64,000 bases of DNA from Vreelandella titanicae BH1 (GCF_000336575.1 NZ_AOPO01000001.1:310001-374000), one strand, 5' to 3'. Positions 23,073-32,172 are shown, counted from the first letter of the stretch. The notes: a model not told the origin generated them from the letters alone. Translations and numbers: made by a program.

Positions 23073-24071
23073 TTAAAATTCTTCGGTGTCGATATCTGCC
23101 TGCTGGGCCTCGTTGTAGCGGGCGCCTGCCACTTGGTCTGGCATCATCATGGCATTCAACTGAGACAAGCTGGTGACATCCAGGTGCAGCATTTCCGCGG
23201 CTAAATTTTCGCGCATGTGGTCAGCGGAGCGAGTGCCGGGAATGGGGATAATATCGTCGCCTTTGGCCTTCAGCCACGCCAGTGCCAGCTGCCCCGGCGT
23301 GACGTTTAAGGCCCGCGCCAGCGACGCAAGATGTTCAAATAGTTTTAGATTATGCGGGTAGTTGTCGGCGCTGAAGCGCGGCATGTGACGGCGTATATCG
23401 CCCTCCTCTAGGCGCGCTGGATCCTGAATGGCACCGGTTAAGAAGCCTCTTCCCAACGGGCTAAACGCCACCAGGGCAGTTCCCACTTCGCGGCACGCAT
23501 CGATCAGGGCGATTTCCGGGTTACGCGTCCACAGCGAGTATTCCGACTGCACCGCGGCAATGGGATATTCGGTGACCGCGCGGCGCAGCGTTAGCGCAGA
23601 AATTTCAGATAACCCCACACCACCAATCTTGCCTTCTTCCACCAGGCGCCCCAGCGCACCCACGCTCTCTTCAATGGGGACTTGGCGATCCAAGCGGTGC
23701 AGGTAGTAGAGATCTAAATGGTCGGTACGCAGGCGCGCAAGGCTCGCTTCGCACTGTTTTCGCAGGGTTTCCGGGCGGCCATCAATGACCCGCTTGCCTG
23801 ACTCAGGGTCCATCGCCATGCCGCATTTACTGGCCAGAAAGAGTTGGTGCCGCTTTCCCTCCAGGGCGCGCCCGACCACTTTCTCATTGGCCGTGGCGCC
23901 ATACAGCGTGGCGGTATCGAAGTGGCGATAGCCCATATCAAAGGCCTCATCCAGCGCCCGTAGGGCTGCGCTTTCCGGCACGATGCTGCCGTAACCGTGG
24001 GAGAGATTCATACAGCCCAGACCAATCGAAGGGGCATTTACGGCATTAAGGCGCTGAAAGAAGCTCGACAT
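23073..24071 (-). CDS. Aldo/keto reductase
   Basis: The start is put at 24071 (MSSFFQRLNAV), which avoids overlap with the ABC transporter gene; starts at 24083 or 24119 are also open. The product is 332 residues with the (beta/alpha)8 aldo/keto reductase layout. GYRHFDTATLYG carries the catalytic Asp and Tyr, LFLASKCG carries the Lys, and DLYYLHRLD carries the His; the NADPH-binding end has IPIPGTRSADHMREN. It resembles the general-stress YajO/YghZ/AKR13 type that reduces aldehydes. The physiological substrate is unknown. Confidence 0.88.
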   Translation of the reverse strand: MSSFFQRLNAVNAPSIGLGCMNLSHGYGSIVPESAALRALDEAFDMGYRHFDTATLYGATANEKVVGRALEGKRHQLFLASKCGMAMDPESGKRVIDGRPETLRKQCEASLARLRTDHLDLYYLHRLDRQVPIEESVGALGRLVEEGKIGGVGLSEISALTLRRAVTEYPIAAVQSEYSLWTRNPEIALIDACREVGTALVAFSPLGRGFLTGAIQDPARLEEGDIRRHMPRFSADNYPHNLKLFEHLASLARALNVTPGQLALAWLKAKGDDIIPIPGTRSADHMRENLAAEMLHLDVTSLSQLNAMMMPDQVAGARYNEAQQADIDTEEF

Positions 24072-24099
24072 CGGTATTCCCATCATTAAAAGAATCGTT

Positions 24100-25866
24100 T
24101 TATAACGTTTCACCGCCAAACTGCAACGCGGCTAAATGACGATAGAGCGCGCTGGTGGTGAGCAATTCCGCGTGAGTGCCCGCCGCTACCAGTTTCCCAC
24201 CCTCAAGCACCAGTAAGCGGTCAGCGGCGATGACAGTCGCCAGCCGATGGGCGATCACGATGCTGGTGCGCCCGACCATCAGCCGATCCAGCGCGTGCTG
24301 CACCAGCCGCTCACTCTCCGCATCCAAGGCGCTGGTGGCTTCATCCAACAGCAGTACCGCAGGATTTTTGAGCAGCGCCCGAGCAATAGCGAGCCGCTGA
24401 CGCTGGCCTCCGGAGAGCTGCACACCACCGGGGCCTAGGGGCGTGTCAAAGCCTTGGGGCAGCGCATCGATAAAGTCGAGGGCGCTGGCATCCTGAGCGG
24501 CAATGCGTAATCTATCGATATCAGCCTCAGGATCACCATAGCGAAGATTCTCGGCCACAGAGCCGCTAAACAGCACCGGCTCCTGCGCCACTAACCCCAT
24601 GGCACTGCGTAAGGCGGCAAGATCTAGCGTACGGACATCCCTATCATCCAAGGTAATGCGCCCCTGGCTGGGGTCATAAAAGCGTAGCAGCAGCGCCAAC
24701 AGCGTGCTTTTACCTGCCCCGGAAGGCCCCACCACCGCTACTCGTTCTCCCGGCTTGATATGTAGATCAAACCCGTTCAGCGCTGGGGTTTCCCGACCAG
24801 GGTAGGTAAAGGTGACGTTCTCCAGGGTAATCTCACCACGCGAAGGGCTTGGCAGGCTCTGCGGATTTACCGGCGACTGGATAGCGGGCTGGGTATCGAG
24901 CAGCTCCAATAAGCGCTCGGCAGCGCCTGCCGCACGCTGTACATCCCCTGCCACCTCGGCCAGGGTGGCAATGGCCCCTGCTGCCAGCACGGCGTAAAAG
25001 ATAAACGCCGATAGCTCGCCCGCACTCATGGTTCCGTTTAGCACCGCCTGACCGCCCTGCCAGAGCATTAAGCCAACCGCGGTAAACACCACCAGCATGG
25101 CGATACCGGTTAACCAGGCGCGCTGCTGGGTGCGCTCTACAGCGCTGCCAAAGGCCTGTTCAACCCGCTGGCCGTAGTGGCTTTTATCCATCGCCTCGTG
25201 GGTAAATGCCTGAAGCGTTTTAATACCGCTCAGCGCCTCCTCAGCATAGCGACCTAGTTCGGCCACGCGATCCTGACTGGTGCGCGAAAGCCGCCGCACC
25301 CGGCGGCCGTACCACACGATGGGCAGCAGAGTGGCGGGGATACCTATCAGCACCATTGCCGAGAGCCACGGTTGAGTGACCAGCATTAGCACCACGGCGC
25401 CCACCAGCATGACCAGATTACGCAGCGCCAGCGAGACTGAAGAGCCAAACAGGCTCTGTAGCACACTGGTATCGGCGGTTAATCGTGAGGCAATCTCTCC
25501 GGCGGCACGGCCGTCGCTTGCGCTCTCGAAAAAGCTGGGTTCTAAGGTGAGTAAATGATCAAACACTCGCTGGCGAAGGTCGGCAGCCAGGCGCTCGCCA
25601 ATCCAGGTCACTTGGTAGTAGCGCAGTGCGGAGGCAAACGCCAGCACGGCCACTACCACCAGCATCAGAGCCAGTGTTTGCGCTAGCGCCTGCGCATCCG
25701 CGTCCAGAAAACCGCGGTCGATGATTAAGCGCAGCCCATTACCCAGCAGTAGCACGCTTCCCGATGCCATGAGTAGCGCTAGGCCAGCCAGAGCCAACCG
25801 CGTGCGGTAGGGGCGCAGTAGACCCAACAAACGCAGCAGCACTCGGGGATTGGGGCGTTGATTCAT
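24100..25866 (-). CDS. ABC exporter half-transporter (MsbA-like, fused membrane and ATPase domains)
   Basis: This 588-residue protein has six membrane helices (about residues 15-310) and a C-terminal ATPase with Walker A GPSGAGKST, signature LSGGQRQRLAIA, Walker B AVLLLDEATSALD and the switch His in VIAHRL. It would work as a homodimer that exports lipids or hydrophobic compounds. It resembles ATP-binding export proteins annotated as MsbA or multidrug transporters. It stands alone, 28 bp upstream of the aldo/keto reductase gene on the same strand. Confidence 0.92.
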   Translation of the reverse strand: MNQRPNPRVLLRLLGLLRPYRTRLALAGLALLMASGSVLLLGNGLRLIIDRGFLDADAQALAQTLALMLVVVAVLAFASALRYYQVTWIGERLAADLRQRVFDHLLTLEPSFFESASDGRAAGEIASRLTADTSVLQSLFGSSVSLALRNLVMLVGAVVLMLVTQPWLSAMVLIGIPATLLPIVWYGRRVRRLSRTSQDRVAELGRYAEEALSGIKTLQAFTHEAMDKSHYGQRVEQAFGSAVERTQQRAWLTGIAMLVVFTAVGLMLWQGGQAVLNGTMSAGELSAFIFYAVLAAGAIATLAEVAGDVQRAAGAAERLLELLDTQPAIQSPVNPQSLPSPSRGEITLENVTFTYPGRETPALNGFDLHIKPGERVAVVGPSGAGKSTLLALLLRFYDPSQGRITLDDRDVRTLDLAALRSAMGLVAQEPVLFSGSVAENLRYGDPEADIDRLRIAAQDASALDFIDALPQGFDTPLGPGGVQLSGGQRQRLAIARALLKNPAVLLLDEATSALDAESERLVQHALDRLMVGRTSIVIAHRLATVIAADRLLVLEGGKLVAAGTHAELLTTSALYRHLAALQFGGETL

Positions 25867-26046
25867 AGTAGCGATTGCTCAATACATAAGGGGGTATTCG
25901 ACCATAGCAGGAGTAGCAGTACCCTGCACAGAATCTAGTCGGCCCAGCCGTCGAGCGGAAGTATCGGGACCTCAGGCAACAGATAGCATGTTAAAGATTG
26001 TACGACGAGCCTAAAGTGAAGCCCTCAAGCGCTCGGCGGTCATCGC

Positions 26047-26847
26047 CTAGATGCCCGCCCACCAGTCATACCCCCTATCCTCCCAATATCCTCCCTTGCC
26101 GCCGTGGAGCTGTTTGAAGCTTTCCACCAGTTCGACGCGCATCACGTACTTGGCCTGCTTGTAACCCAACTGACGCTCGGCGCGCAGACGGATCGGCGCC
26201 CCATTGGCCACCGGTAGCGGTTCGCCGTTGAGATCGTAGGCAAGCAGCGTCTGCGGATGATACGCCTCGATCATGTCGAGGCTCTCGTAATACAGATCCG
26301 ACCCACCGTAGGTGTGATCTGCACAGTGAAAAACCACGAAGCGCGCGGTATCTGCCGGACGCACCCGATCAAGCAGATCCGCCAGAGGAACGCCGGTCCA
26401 CTGCCCGATACAGCTCCAACCCTCGACGCAATCGTGACGAGTGATCTGGGTTCGTGAGGCCATTTCCCGAAGCGCCAGCAATGACAGCGTCATCGGCTCT
26501 TCGACCAGACCGTCGATGGTCAGACGCCAGTCGGCGAATCCATTCTCGACCCAGGCACGATAGTAATCCTCCTGCGGGTTGGTGGTGCCATTGGGACGAA
26601 ACACCGGCGCGATCTGACTCTCGTCGAACTCCTTGGCGAGTGCCTGGCGCGAGGCGATCAGACGCTGGGCCTTGTAAGAGAGTTGCTCGACGTTACTCAG
26701 CGCCGCGCGCACGGGCGCGCTTTCCGACAGTCGATCGCAACCGGTGAGGAAGGTGCCAGCCCCCAACGCGCACAGGCCACCCAGTAGTCGCCGTCGAGCG
26801 CGGTCAGGCGCTGGTGATGTCGAGAGTCTGGTGTTTGAGTCAGTCAT
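26047..26847 (-). CDS. YedY/MsrP-like molybdopterin-dependent oxidoreductase with Tat signal and lipobox
   Basis: The start at 26847 is preferred over 26868 because GGAG lies 7 bp upstream; it overlaps the cytochrome b gene by 8 bp. The product is 266 residues. The N-terminus has a twin-arginine region (ARRRLLGG) followed by a hydrophobic stretch ending in LTGC (Cys37), a plausible lipobox. The molybdopterin-binding domain of the sulfite oxidase superfamily follows, with the molybdenum-ligand Cys140 in RHDCVEGWS. Relatives include MsrP (YedY), which repairs periplasmic methionine sulfoxide, and sulfite oxidases. It lies downstream of the b-type cytochrome gene, its likely electron donor, and of the Met-rich repeat protein, a possible substrate. 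The reaction is not proven by sequence. Confidence 0.82.
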   Translation of the reverse strand: MTDSNTRLSTSPAPDRARRRLLGGLCALGAGTFLTGCDRLSESAPVRAALSNVEQLSYKAQRLIASRQALAKEFDESQIAPVFRPNGTTNPQEDYYRAWVENGFADWRLTIDGLVEEPMTLSLLALREMASRTQITRHDCVEGWSCIGQWTGVPLADLLDRVRPADTARFVVFHCADHTYGGSDLYYESLDMIEAYHPQTLLAYDLNGEPLPVANGAPIRLRAERQLGYKQAKYVMRVELVESFKQLHGGKGGYWEDRGYDWWAGI

Positions 26848-27721
26848 GCCTAGGCTCCGATCCGTCATGCGCTTCTACCTGGATACGGTAGCGACCGCTT
26901 ACCATCGAGCGCAGGTTGTTGAAAACGCCGGATACCAGTACCAGCGCGATGTGCACGATGAAAAAGCCAATGAGGGCTGTTGCACAGAGAAAATGAAAGG
27001 TGCGAGCACTCTGTCGTCCGCCGAAAAGTTCGGTGAGCCACGGCCAGGCGGCGTTGACACTGGGTGCCATGGTCAGCCCCGACAGAATCATGACTGGCAG
27101 CAACCCGAACAGCACCAGAAGATAGGTCAGCTTCTGGATACCGTTGTAGTCAGCTTCGTGATGAAAACGCAGCCGCGCATGATCAAGTAGCGTCCGCGGA
27201 ATGTTCTTCAACTGCACCCACGTTGGAAACAGCGCCCGTCGTCGTTGGGGCACCAGCAGGGTATAGAGCAGATACGCGACAACCAGCGGCACGAAGATCC
27301 ACGCAGCCAGAAAATGCCAGTTGCGCCCCATCGTCAGCCACTTGTCCCCCGGCAGCGTCGCCCAGCGGGGGAAGGCCCGTTCGCGTAGCTGGCCGTTGTC
27401 ATCGGAAAGCCCCAGTACACCGGTGGTGTCAAACGCCTGCCCAGCGATGCGAACCACGCCCATGCGCTCGCCATCTTCGGCGGTGCGCGCATGTATCGCG
27501 ATGAAAGGGTTGGCGAAATCGGATTGCTCCCCCCAATAAAGCGCGGGGTGTGCATTGAATATCTGCAAACCGCTCATCAGCAACACGATCAGGCAGACGA
27601 GATTCGTCCAATGCCACAGACGAGTCGCCAACGTATGTCGTTTGATCACTCGTGTGGCCGGCGCACCGGGCACATTACCGGTCGAGTCACTATCGATCGT
27701 AGCTTTGACAGACTCAGACAT
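26840..27721 (-). CDS. Cytochrome b561-type membrane subunit
   Basis: This 293-residue protein has four main hydrophobic helices. Histidines in positions typical of the di-haem cytochrome b561/formate dehydrogenase gamma/Ni-Fe hydrogenase cytochrome family are visible: RLWHWTN (first helix), RNWHFLAAW, and FHFLCATALIGFFIVHIAL in the last helices. A loop of about 70 residues lies between helices 1 and 2. It probably passes quinol electrons to the YedY-like protein encoded immediately downstream. This is the role that MsrQ/YedZ plays in other systems, though this protein is a different cytochrome type. Confidence 0.82.
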   Translation of the reverse strand: MSESVKATIDSDSTGNVPGAPATRVIKRHTLATRLWHWTNLVCLIVLLMSGLQIFNAHPALYWGEQSDFANPFIAIHARTAEDGERMGVVRIAGQAFDTTGVLGLSDDNGQLRERAFPRWATLPGDKWLTMGRNWHFLAAWIFVPLVVAYLLYTLLVPQRRRALFPTWVQLKNIPRTLLDHARLRFHHEADYNGIQKLTYLLVLFGLLPVMILSGLTMAPSVNAAWPWLTELFGGRQSARTFHFLCATALIGFFIVHIALVLVSGVFNNLRSMVSGRYRIQVEAHDGSEPRHD

Positions 27722-27786
27722 GATATTGACCTCGAAACGAAGGCGTCCGGCAAACCAGACAGCGCCTGGTTGCCGGACCGCAACTT

Positions 27787-28125
27787 TTAGTTGGCATGCT
27801 CCATGGAGTCGCTGCTCATTTCGTCATGGCTCATGCTATCGTCGTGGCTCATGCCGTCGTCGTGGCTCATGCCATCGTCGTGGCTCATGCCATCGTCATG
27901 GCTCATGCCATCGTCGTGGCTCATGCCATCGTCGTGGCTCATGCCATCGTCGTGGCTCATGCCGTCGTCGTGGCTCATGCCATCGTCGTGGCTCATGCCG
28001 TCCTGACTCATCGAGTCCTGGGACATATTGTCGGTCTGGGCACTGGCGAGCGTGGTGAAGGCAAGGCCGCCGCTCAGCAGTACAGCACTCAAGGCGAGTA
28101 GATATTTGGGTGTCGTGCGGGTCAT
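27787..28125 (-). CDS. Periplasmic Met/His/Asp-rich repeat protein (MXKDX-repeat-like)
   Basis: This 112-residue protein has a signal peptide (LLALSAVLLSGGLAFTTLASA) and a mature part made almost wholly of a six-residue repeat, Met-Ser-His-Asp-Asp-Gly. There are nine tandem MSHDD units, flanked by MSQD, MSHDE and MSSD variants. It resembles the small secreted MXKDX pentapeptide-repeat proteins, with His/Asp in place of Lys. A methionine every six residues suits an oxidant sink of the MrpX kind, which is re-reduced by a YedY-type enzyme. The His/Asp/Met content would also suit Cu or Ag binding. It is the first gene of a three-gene unit with the cytochrome b and YedY-like genes. Confidence 0.75.
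   Translation of the reverse strand: MTRTTPKYLLALSAVLLSGGLAFTTLASAQTDNMSQDSMSQDGMSHDDGMSHDDGMSHDDGMSHDDGMSHDDGMSHDDGMSHDDGMSHDDGMSHDDSMSHDEMSSDSMEHAN
27835..27996 (-). repeat. 18-bp tandem repeat, nine copies, inside the repeat-protein gene
   Basis: Nine head-to-tail 18-bp units encode Met-Ser-His-Asp-Asp-Gly (Ser in the last copy). Apart from that change they differ only at synonymous positions (GAT/GAC, CAC/CAT), which points to recent expansion. Confidence 0.92.
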
Positions 28126-28300
28126 GATGCTCTCCTGATTTATCTAGGCAAACCGTGTCCGGTCCGACACGGCTTGCCCAAGATAAACAGGAATTGCAGC
28201 TCAATCATCACGGAATCATAACGTTCGGTGATAACGTTTCCGTGATGATTGACGAGGTACACTGGGCTAGGATTCACAGCTCACTTAAAGGAGAACCGAT
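28126..28300. promoter_or_regulatory. Divergent control region with two dyads between repeat-protein gene and response regulator gene
   Basis: Dyad 1 is GGCAAACCGTGTC (28147-28159) paired with GACACGGCTTGCC (28166-28178), 12 of 13 complementary. Dyad 2 is TCAATCATCACGGAA (28201-28215), perfectly mirrored at 28238-28252. Within dyad 2 the octamer ATAACGTT occurs twice as a direct repeat (28218-28225, 28231-28238), 13 bp apart. Dyad 2, nearer the response regulator gene, is the stronger candidate for an operator. Confidence 0.55.
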
Positions 28301-29017
28301 ATGTCGTGCCCGATACTTTGCGTCGAGGACGATCCCGATATCGGTCGGCTATTAACGAGCATTCTCGTACAGGCGGGCCATCAGCCGACCTGGGTTTCGA
28401 CCGGGGAAGAAGCCTTGCATCGATGGCGGAATGCCTCGCTCGTCGTTCTTGATCTGATGTTACCGGGCATCGACGGTCTCGCCGTGTGTCGAGACATTCG
28501 CACTCACGACGCCACCATTCCGATCATCATGCTGACGGCGCTCGCCGGAACGCGGGACGTGGTCGTCGGTCTGGAAATCGGTGCCGACGACTACATCACC
28601 AAGCCATTCGACACCGACATCCTATTGGCGAGAATCCAAGCGCTTCTGCGTCGTCGAAAGGCGATGGAGGCGCGTACGTCGTCGACGCTTATGAAGATAA
28701 AGGCGCTGGAGATCGACATCGACGGCTACAGCGTCAAATTCGACGGAAACATGATTCAACTCACGACCCGGGAGTTCGCCCTACTGGTGTTCTTTGCCCG
28801 CCACCCTGGTAAGGGATTTTCCCGCAGCGAGTTGCTCGATGCCGTATGGGGCCCGGAATTCGACGGCTTTGATCACACCGTCAATACGCACATCAATCGG
28901 TTGCGCAGCAAGATAGAGCCAGACCCGGCGCGGCCCGAGTACATTCTCACCGTATGGGGCACCGGTTACCGGTTCACCGACGCCCCGGCATCAGCCTCCG
29001 ACGAGAACGCCCCATGA
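28301..29017 (+). CDS. OmpR-family response regulator
   Basis: This 238-residue protein has a receiver domain with an acidic pocket (CVEDD), phospho-acceptor Asp51 in VVLDLMLPG and Lys in YITKPFD. It is followed by an OmpR/PhoB winged helix with LTTREFALLVFFA and NTHINRLRSKIEP. It overlaps the kinase gene start in an ATGA. It is divergent from the repeat-protein/cytochrome b/YedY-like unit, which it presumably controls, as HprR (YedW) controls msrPQ in E. coli. Confidence 0.93.
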   Translation: MSCPILCVEDDPDIGRLLTSILVQAGHQPTWVSTGEEALHRWRNASLVVLDLMLPGIDGLAVCRDIRTHDATIPIIMLTALAGTRDVVVGLEIGADDYITKPFDTDILLARIQALLRRRKAMEARTSSTLMKIKALEIDIDGYSVKFDGNMIQLTTREFALLVFFARHPGKGFSRSELLDAVWGPEFDGFDHTVNTHINRLRSKIEPDPARPEYILTVWGTGYRFTDAPASASDENAP

Positions 29018-30516
29018 GCCTCGGCCAATCGCTGCGCAGAACCTACCGCAGCCTGTTCGCGCGCATCGTGTTCGTCTATCTGGTGAGCATGATCGCACTC
29101 TCCACCACGACCACGCTGGTGGCGGTCGATCAGTTCAACCAGTTGGGACGCGAATGGCTGCAGCGCAATGAGATCGACATGGCCCATCACCTGACCCGCG
29201 TACTGCAGGATTCGCTCGACGACGGCGTCGACGCCCCCTCGACTCGAGCGGCCGTAGAGCAGGTCATGACCATCAATCCGGCGCTCTCGCTCTACGCGCT
29301 CGACACTGACGGCACGGTGGTTGGCGCTTACGACCCCGACCGCTGTGGACTCGGCCGCCGGATCGACCGGGGTGCTATCGACGAACTGCTTTCCGACATG
29401 CCCATGCTGCCGGTCTACGCAGACATGCCCTGCCGGGGCGACGAGGGCGTTTTTTCGGTTGCCCCGATCACCTACGGCCCACAGCAGCAATCGGGCTATC
29501 TGATGGTGCAACTGGAGGCGAACACAGACGTCTCGATGGCCAACATCTGGCAAACGAGCAGCATCTCGCGCACGCTGCTCATCGCAGGCTGCGTGGCGTT
29601 GGCATTGACGCTGGCGGTGGGGCTGGCCCTCTTCGCTTTTCTGACGCGACGCTTTTCCCGGCTGACCCGCACCGTCCAACACTTTGCCGAGGGCGATTAC
29701 CGGCAGCGCAGTCCCGAGTCGATCGACGACGAAATCGGCCGGGTCGGGCGTGCCTTCAACGACATGGCGGCCACCATCGAAGCCCAGGTCGAGGCGCTGC
29801 ACGATACCGACCGCCAGCGTCGGGAACTCATCGCCAACCTGTCCCACGAATTCCGCACGCCGATGACCTCCCTGTTGGGCTATGCCAAGCAGTTGGATCG
29901 CAGGCCTCTCGACGATGAAACACGCAGCGGTCTGGACGCCATTCGCGCCAACGTGGAACGACTGGCCCAGCTGGCCGACCAGCTCTCGCAGATGTCTCGC
30001 GCCAATATCGCTGGCCGACCGCTATGCCCAAGCACGTTCTCCTTCGCCGAACTGGCCAACGACATTCTGGGTAAATTTCACCCTCGCGCGCTGGAGAAAG
30101 GCATCGAGCTTCGTGTGGAAAACCAGGCGGCGATAGCCGAGGTCTCCGCCGACATCGAACTGATCGATCACGCGCTGACCAATATGGTCGACAATGCCAT
30201 CACCGCCACCAACACCGGCGGCACGGTCTCGATCCGGATTCTCGAGTTCGACGATACCCGGCTCAAGATCGGGGTCAGAGATACCGGTGTCGGCATCCCC
30301 GAAAAAGAAATCCCCCTCATCTCACAGCGCTTCTATCGCACCACGATTGGGCGCGAGCGGGGTGAAGGCACCGGGCTGGGACTCGCCATCGTCTCCGAAG
30401 TGCTGAAGCGCCACGAGTCCCAACTCGTCATCGAGAGCAAACCGGGAAAAGGCACCTGTATCTGGTTCACGCTGCCGAAGACGATACTCGATGAGAGGGC
30501 GATCCGTCCGGGCTGA
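29014..30516 (+). CDS. Sensor histidine kinase
   Basis: From the ATG at 29014 the protein has 500 residues. Membrane helices lie at about residues 16-37 and 187-210 and enclose a periplasmic domain of about 150 residues. HAMP follows (about 210-263), then a HisKA domain with His278 in NLSHEFRTP, an N box (NMVDNAI), and G boxes (DTGVGIPEKE, GTGLGLAIV). The periplasmic domain has Cys111 and Cys140 and a cluster of methionines between them (MPMLPVYADMPC). This could suit oxidant or metal sensing. It is paired with the overlapping response regulator. Confidence 0.92.
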   Translation: MSLGQSLRRTYRSLFARIVFVYLVSMIALSTTTTLVAVDQFNQLGREWLQRNEIDMAHHLTRVLQDSLDDGVDAPSTRAAVEQVMTINPALSLYALDTDGTVVGAYDPDRCGLGRRIDRGAIDELLSDMPMLPVYADMPCRGDEGVFSVAPITYGPQQQSGYLMVQLEANTDVSMANIWQTSSISRTLLIAGCVALALTLAVGLALFAFLTRRFSRLTRTVQHFAEGDYRQRSPESIDDEIGRVGRAFNDMAATIEAQVEALHDTDRQRRELIANLSHEFRTPMTSLLGYAKQLDRRPLDDETRSGLDAIRANVERLAQLADQLSQMSRANIAGRPLCPSTFSFAELANDILGKFHPRALEKGIELRVENQAAIAEVSADIELIDHALTNMVDNAITATNTGGTVSIRILEFDDTRLKIGVRDTGVGIPEKEIPLISQRFYRTTIGRERGEGTGLGLAIVSEVLKRHESQLVIESKPGKGTCIWFTLPKTILDERAIRPG

Positions 30517-30616
30517 CGAGTTGGCATTCGACTCGCCCGCTATGCGGTCAATACGCTGGAGAAACGCGACATGGACGCTGAACTGATTGACATCGCCCCA
30601 TGGGCAGTCGCGCAAC

Positions 30617-30643
30617 TAAAAAGCCCGCGATTGCTCGCGGGCT
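30617..30643 (-). terminator. Terminator downstream of pntB
   Basis: AGCCCGCGA (30622-30630) pairs perfectly with 30635-30643 around a four-base loop. The preceding A-run gives a T-run on the minus strand, which fits termination of pntAB. Confidence 0.82.
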
Positions 30644-30729
30644 CAGTACTTAATGGCTCTTAGTAACCTAGCGTCTAGCTAAGTTGCATGGGTAGCCAAG
30701 TTGCATGGGTAGCTAAAAGTTGCAAAGGC

Positions 30730-32172
30730 CTAATCAATCAACGGCAGCAGTGTATTCAGGCTATCCCGGGCATCGCCATAAAACATCCGCGTGTTCTCTT
30801 TGAAGAACAGCGGGTTTTCGATACCGGAGTAGCCGGTGCCCTGGCCGCGTTTGCTGACGAACACCTGCTTGGCTTCCCATACCTTCAATACCGGCATACC
30901 AGCGATGGGGCTATTGGGGTCTTCCTCGGCCGCAGGGTTCACGATGTCGTTGGAGCCAATCACGATCACCACGTCGGTGGTGGGGAAATCGTCGTTGATT
31001 TCGTCCATCTCCAGCACGATATCGTAAGGCACCTTGGCTTCTGCCAGCAGTACGTTCATATGCCCTGGCAAGCGGCCCGCGACCGGGTGGATACCGAAGC
31101 GCACAGTTTTGCCCGCTGCACGTAGCTTACGCACCAGGTCGCTCACTGCGCTTTGCGCCTGGGCCACTGCCATGCCGTAGCCCGGTACGATGATTACGCT
31201 ATCGGCATCGTTCAGGGCACTCGCTACACCCCCGGCGTCAATCGCCACCTGCTCGCCTTCGATCTCCGCCGCGGGGCCAGTGCTGCCGCCAAAGCCGCCT
31301 AGGATCACATTGACGAAGTTGCGGTTCATCGCCTTACACATAATGTAAGAAAGAATCGCACCGGAGGAGCCCACCAGCGCACCGGTGACAATCAGCAGGT
31401 CGTTGGAGAGCGTAAAGCCGACCGCCGCCGCCGCCCAGCCGGAGTAGCTGTTGAGCATGGAGACCACCACCGGCATATCGGCACCGCCAATACCCATAAT
31501 CAGATGGTAGCCAATAAAGAATGCCAGCGCTGCGAGCACTAGCAGCGTCCAGAAGCCTGCGCCGTTGAGGTACAAAATCGCCAATAGCAGTGACAGCACG
31601 GCCGCCCCGGCGTTGAGCAAATGGCCGCCAGGCAGTTGGCGTGGTTTACCGTCGACTTTACCTGCCAGCTTGCCAAACGCTATTACCGAGCCGGTGAAGG
31701 TCACCGCGCCGATAAAGATGGCGAAAACCACCTCAATTTGCAGAAAGGTAAGTTCGTCTGGGGCCTTGGTGGCCACCAGCGCGGCAAAAGCGGAAAACTC
31801 CTGTGCGGCGCCATCCACTGCCTGCGCCGCCATGACTCGGCGGCGCTCTAAGTCCGCGCTCCAGGCCACAAACACCGCGGCTAAACCGACAAAGCTGTGC
31901 AGCGCCGCCACTAGCTGGGGCATTTCGGTCATCTCGACCTTGCCCGCTACGTACACGCCGATGCCTGCCCCAATCACCATCATCGGAATCAGCCACCAGT
32001 AGCCGCCAATACCCGGGCCTAAAGCGGTAAAGAACACCGCCACCGCCATGCCCACAATGCCGTACCACACGGCTCGTTTGGCTTTTTCTTGGTTACTCAG
32101 GCCGCCCAGCGACAGAATAAACAGCACACTCGCCGCGATTGCCGCGGCAGATACGAATCCTTGTCCTAACAT
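30730..32172 (-). CDS. pntB: NAD(P) transhydrogenase beta subunit
   Basis: This 480-residue protein has about nine N-terminal membrane helices and a C-terminal NADP(H)-binding domain (from about residue 300) with [16 protein letters not shown] and the [23 protein letters not shown] region. Together with PntA it uses the proton gradient to make NADPH from NADH. It starts 16 bp after the pntA stop. Confidence 0.96.
   Translation of the reverse strand: MLGQGFVSAAAIAASVLFILSLGGLSNQEKAKRAVWYGIVGMAVAVFFTALGPGIGGYWWLIPMMVIGAGIGVYVAGKVEMTEMPQLVAALHSFVGLAAVFVAWSADLERRRVMAAQAVDGAAQEFSAFAALVATKAPDELTFLQIEVVFAIFIGAVTFTGSVIAFGKLAGKVDGKPRQLPGGHLLNAGAAVLSLLLAILYLNGAGFWTLLVLAALAFFIGYHLIMGIGGADMPVVVSMLNSYSGWAAAAVGFTLSNDLLIVTGALVGSSGAILSYIMCKAMNRNFVNVILGGFGGSTGPAAEIEGEQVAIDAGGVASALNDADSVIIVPGYGMAVAQAQSAVSDLVRKLRAAGKTVRFGIHPVAGRLPGHMNVLLAEAKVPYDIVLEMDEINDDFPTTDVVIVIGSNDIVNPAAEEDPNSPIAGMPVLKVWEAKQVFVSKRGQGTGYSGIENPLFFKENTRMFYGDARDSLNTLLPLID

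Noticed and set aside
27835..27996. CRISPR-like array
   Set aside because: The units are contiguous without spacers and encode a protein repeat.
27796..28101. Long repeat-containing frames on the plus strand opposite the Met-rich repeat gene
   Set aside because: They mirror the 18-bp repeat on the other strand. The minus frame has a signal peptide, a start and an operon context, and the plus frames do not.
28966..29847. 293-residue minus-strand frame
   Set aside because: It is antisense to the histidine kinase gene and shows no domain.
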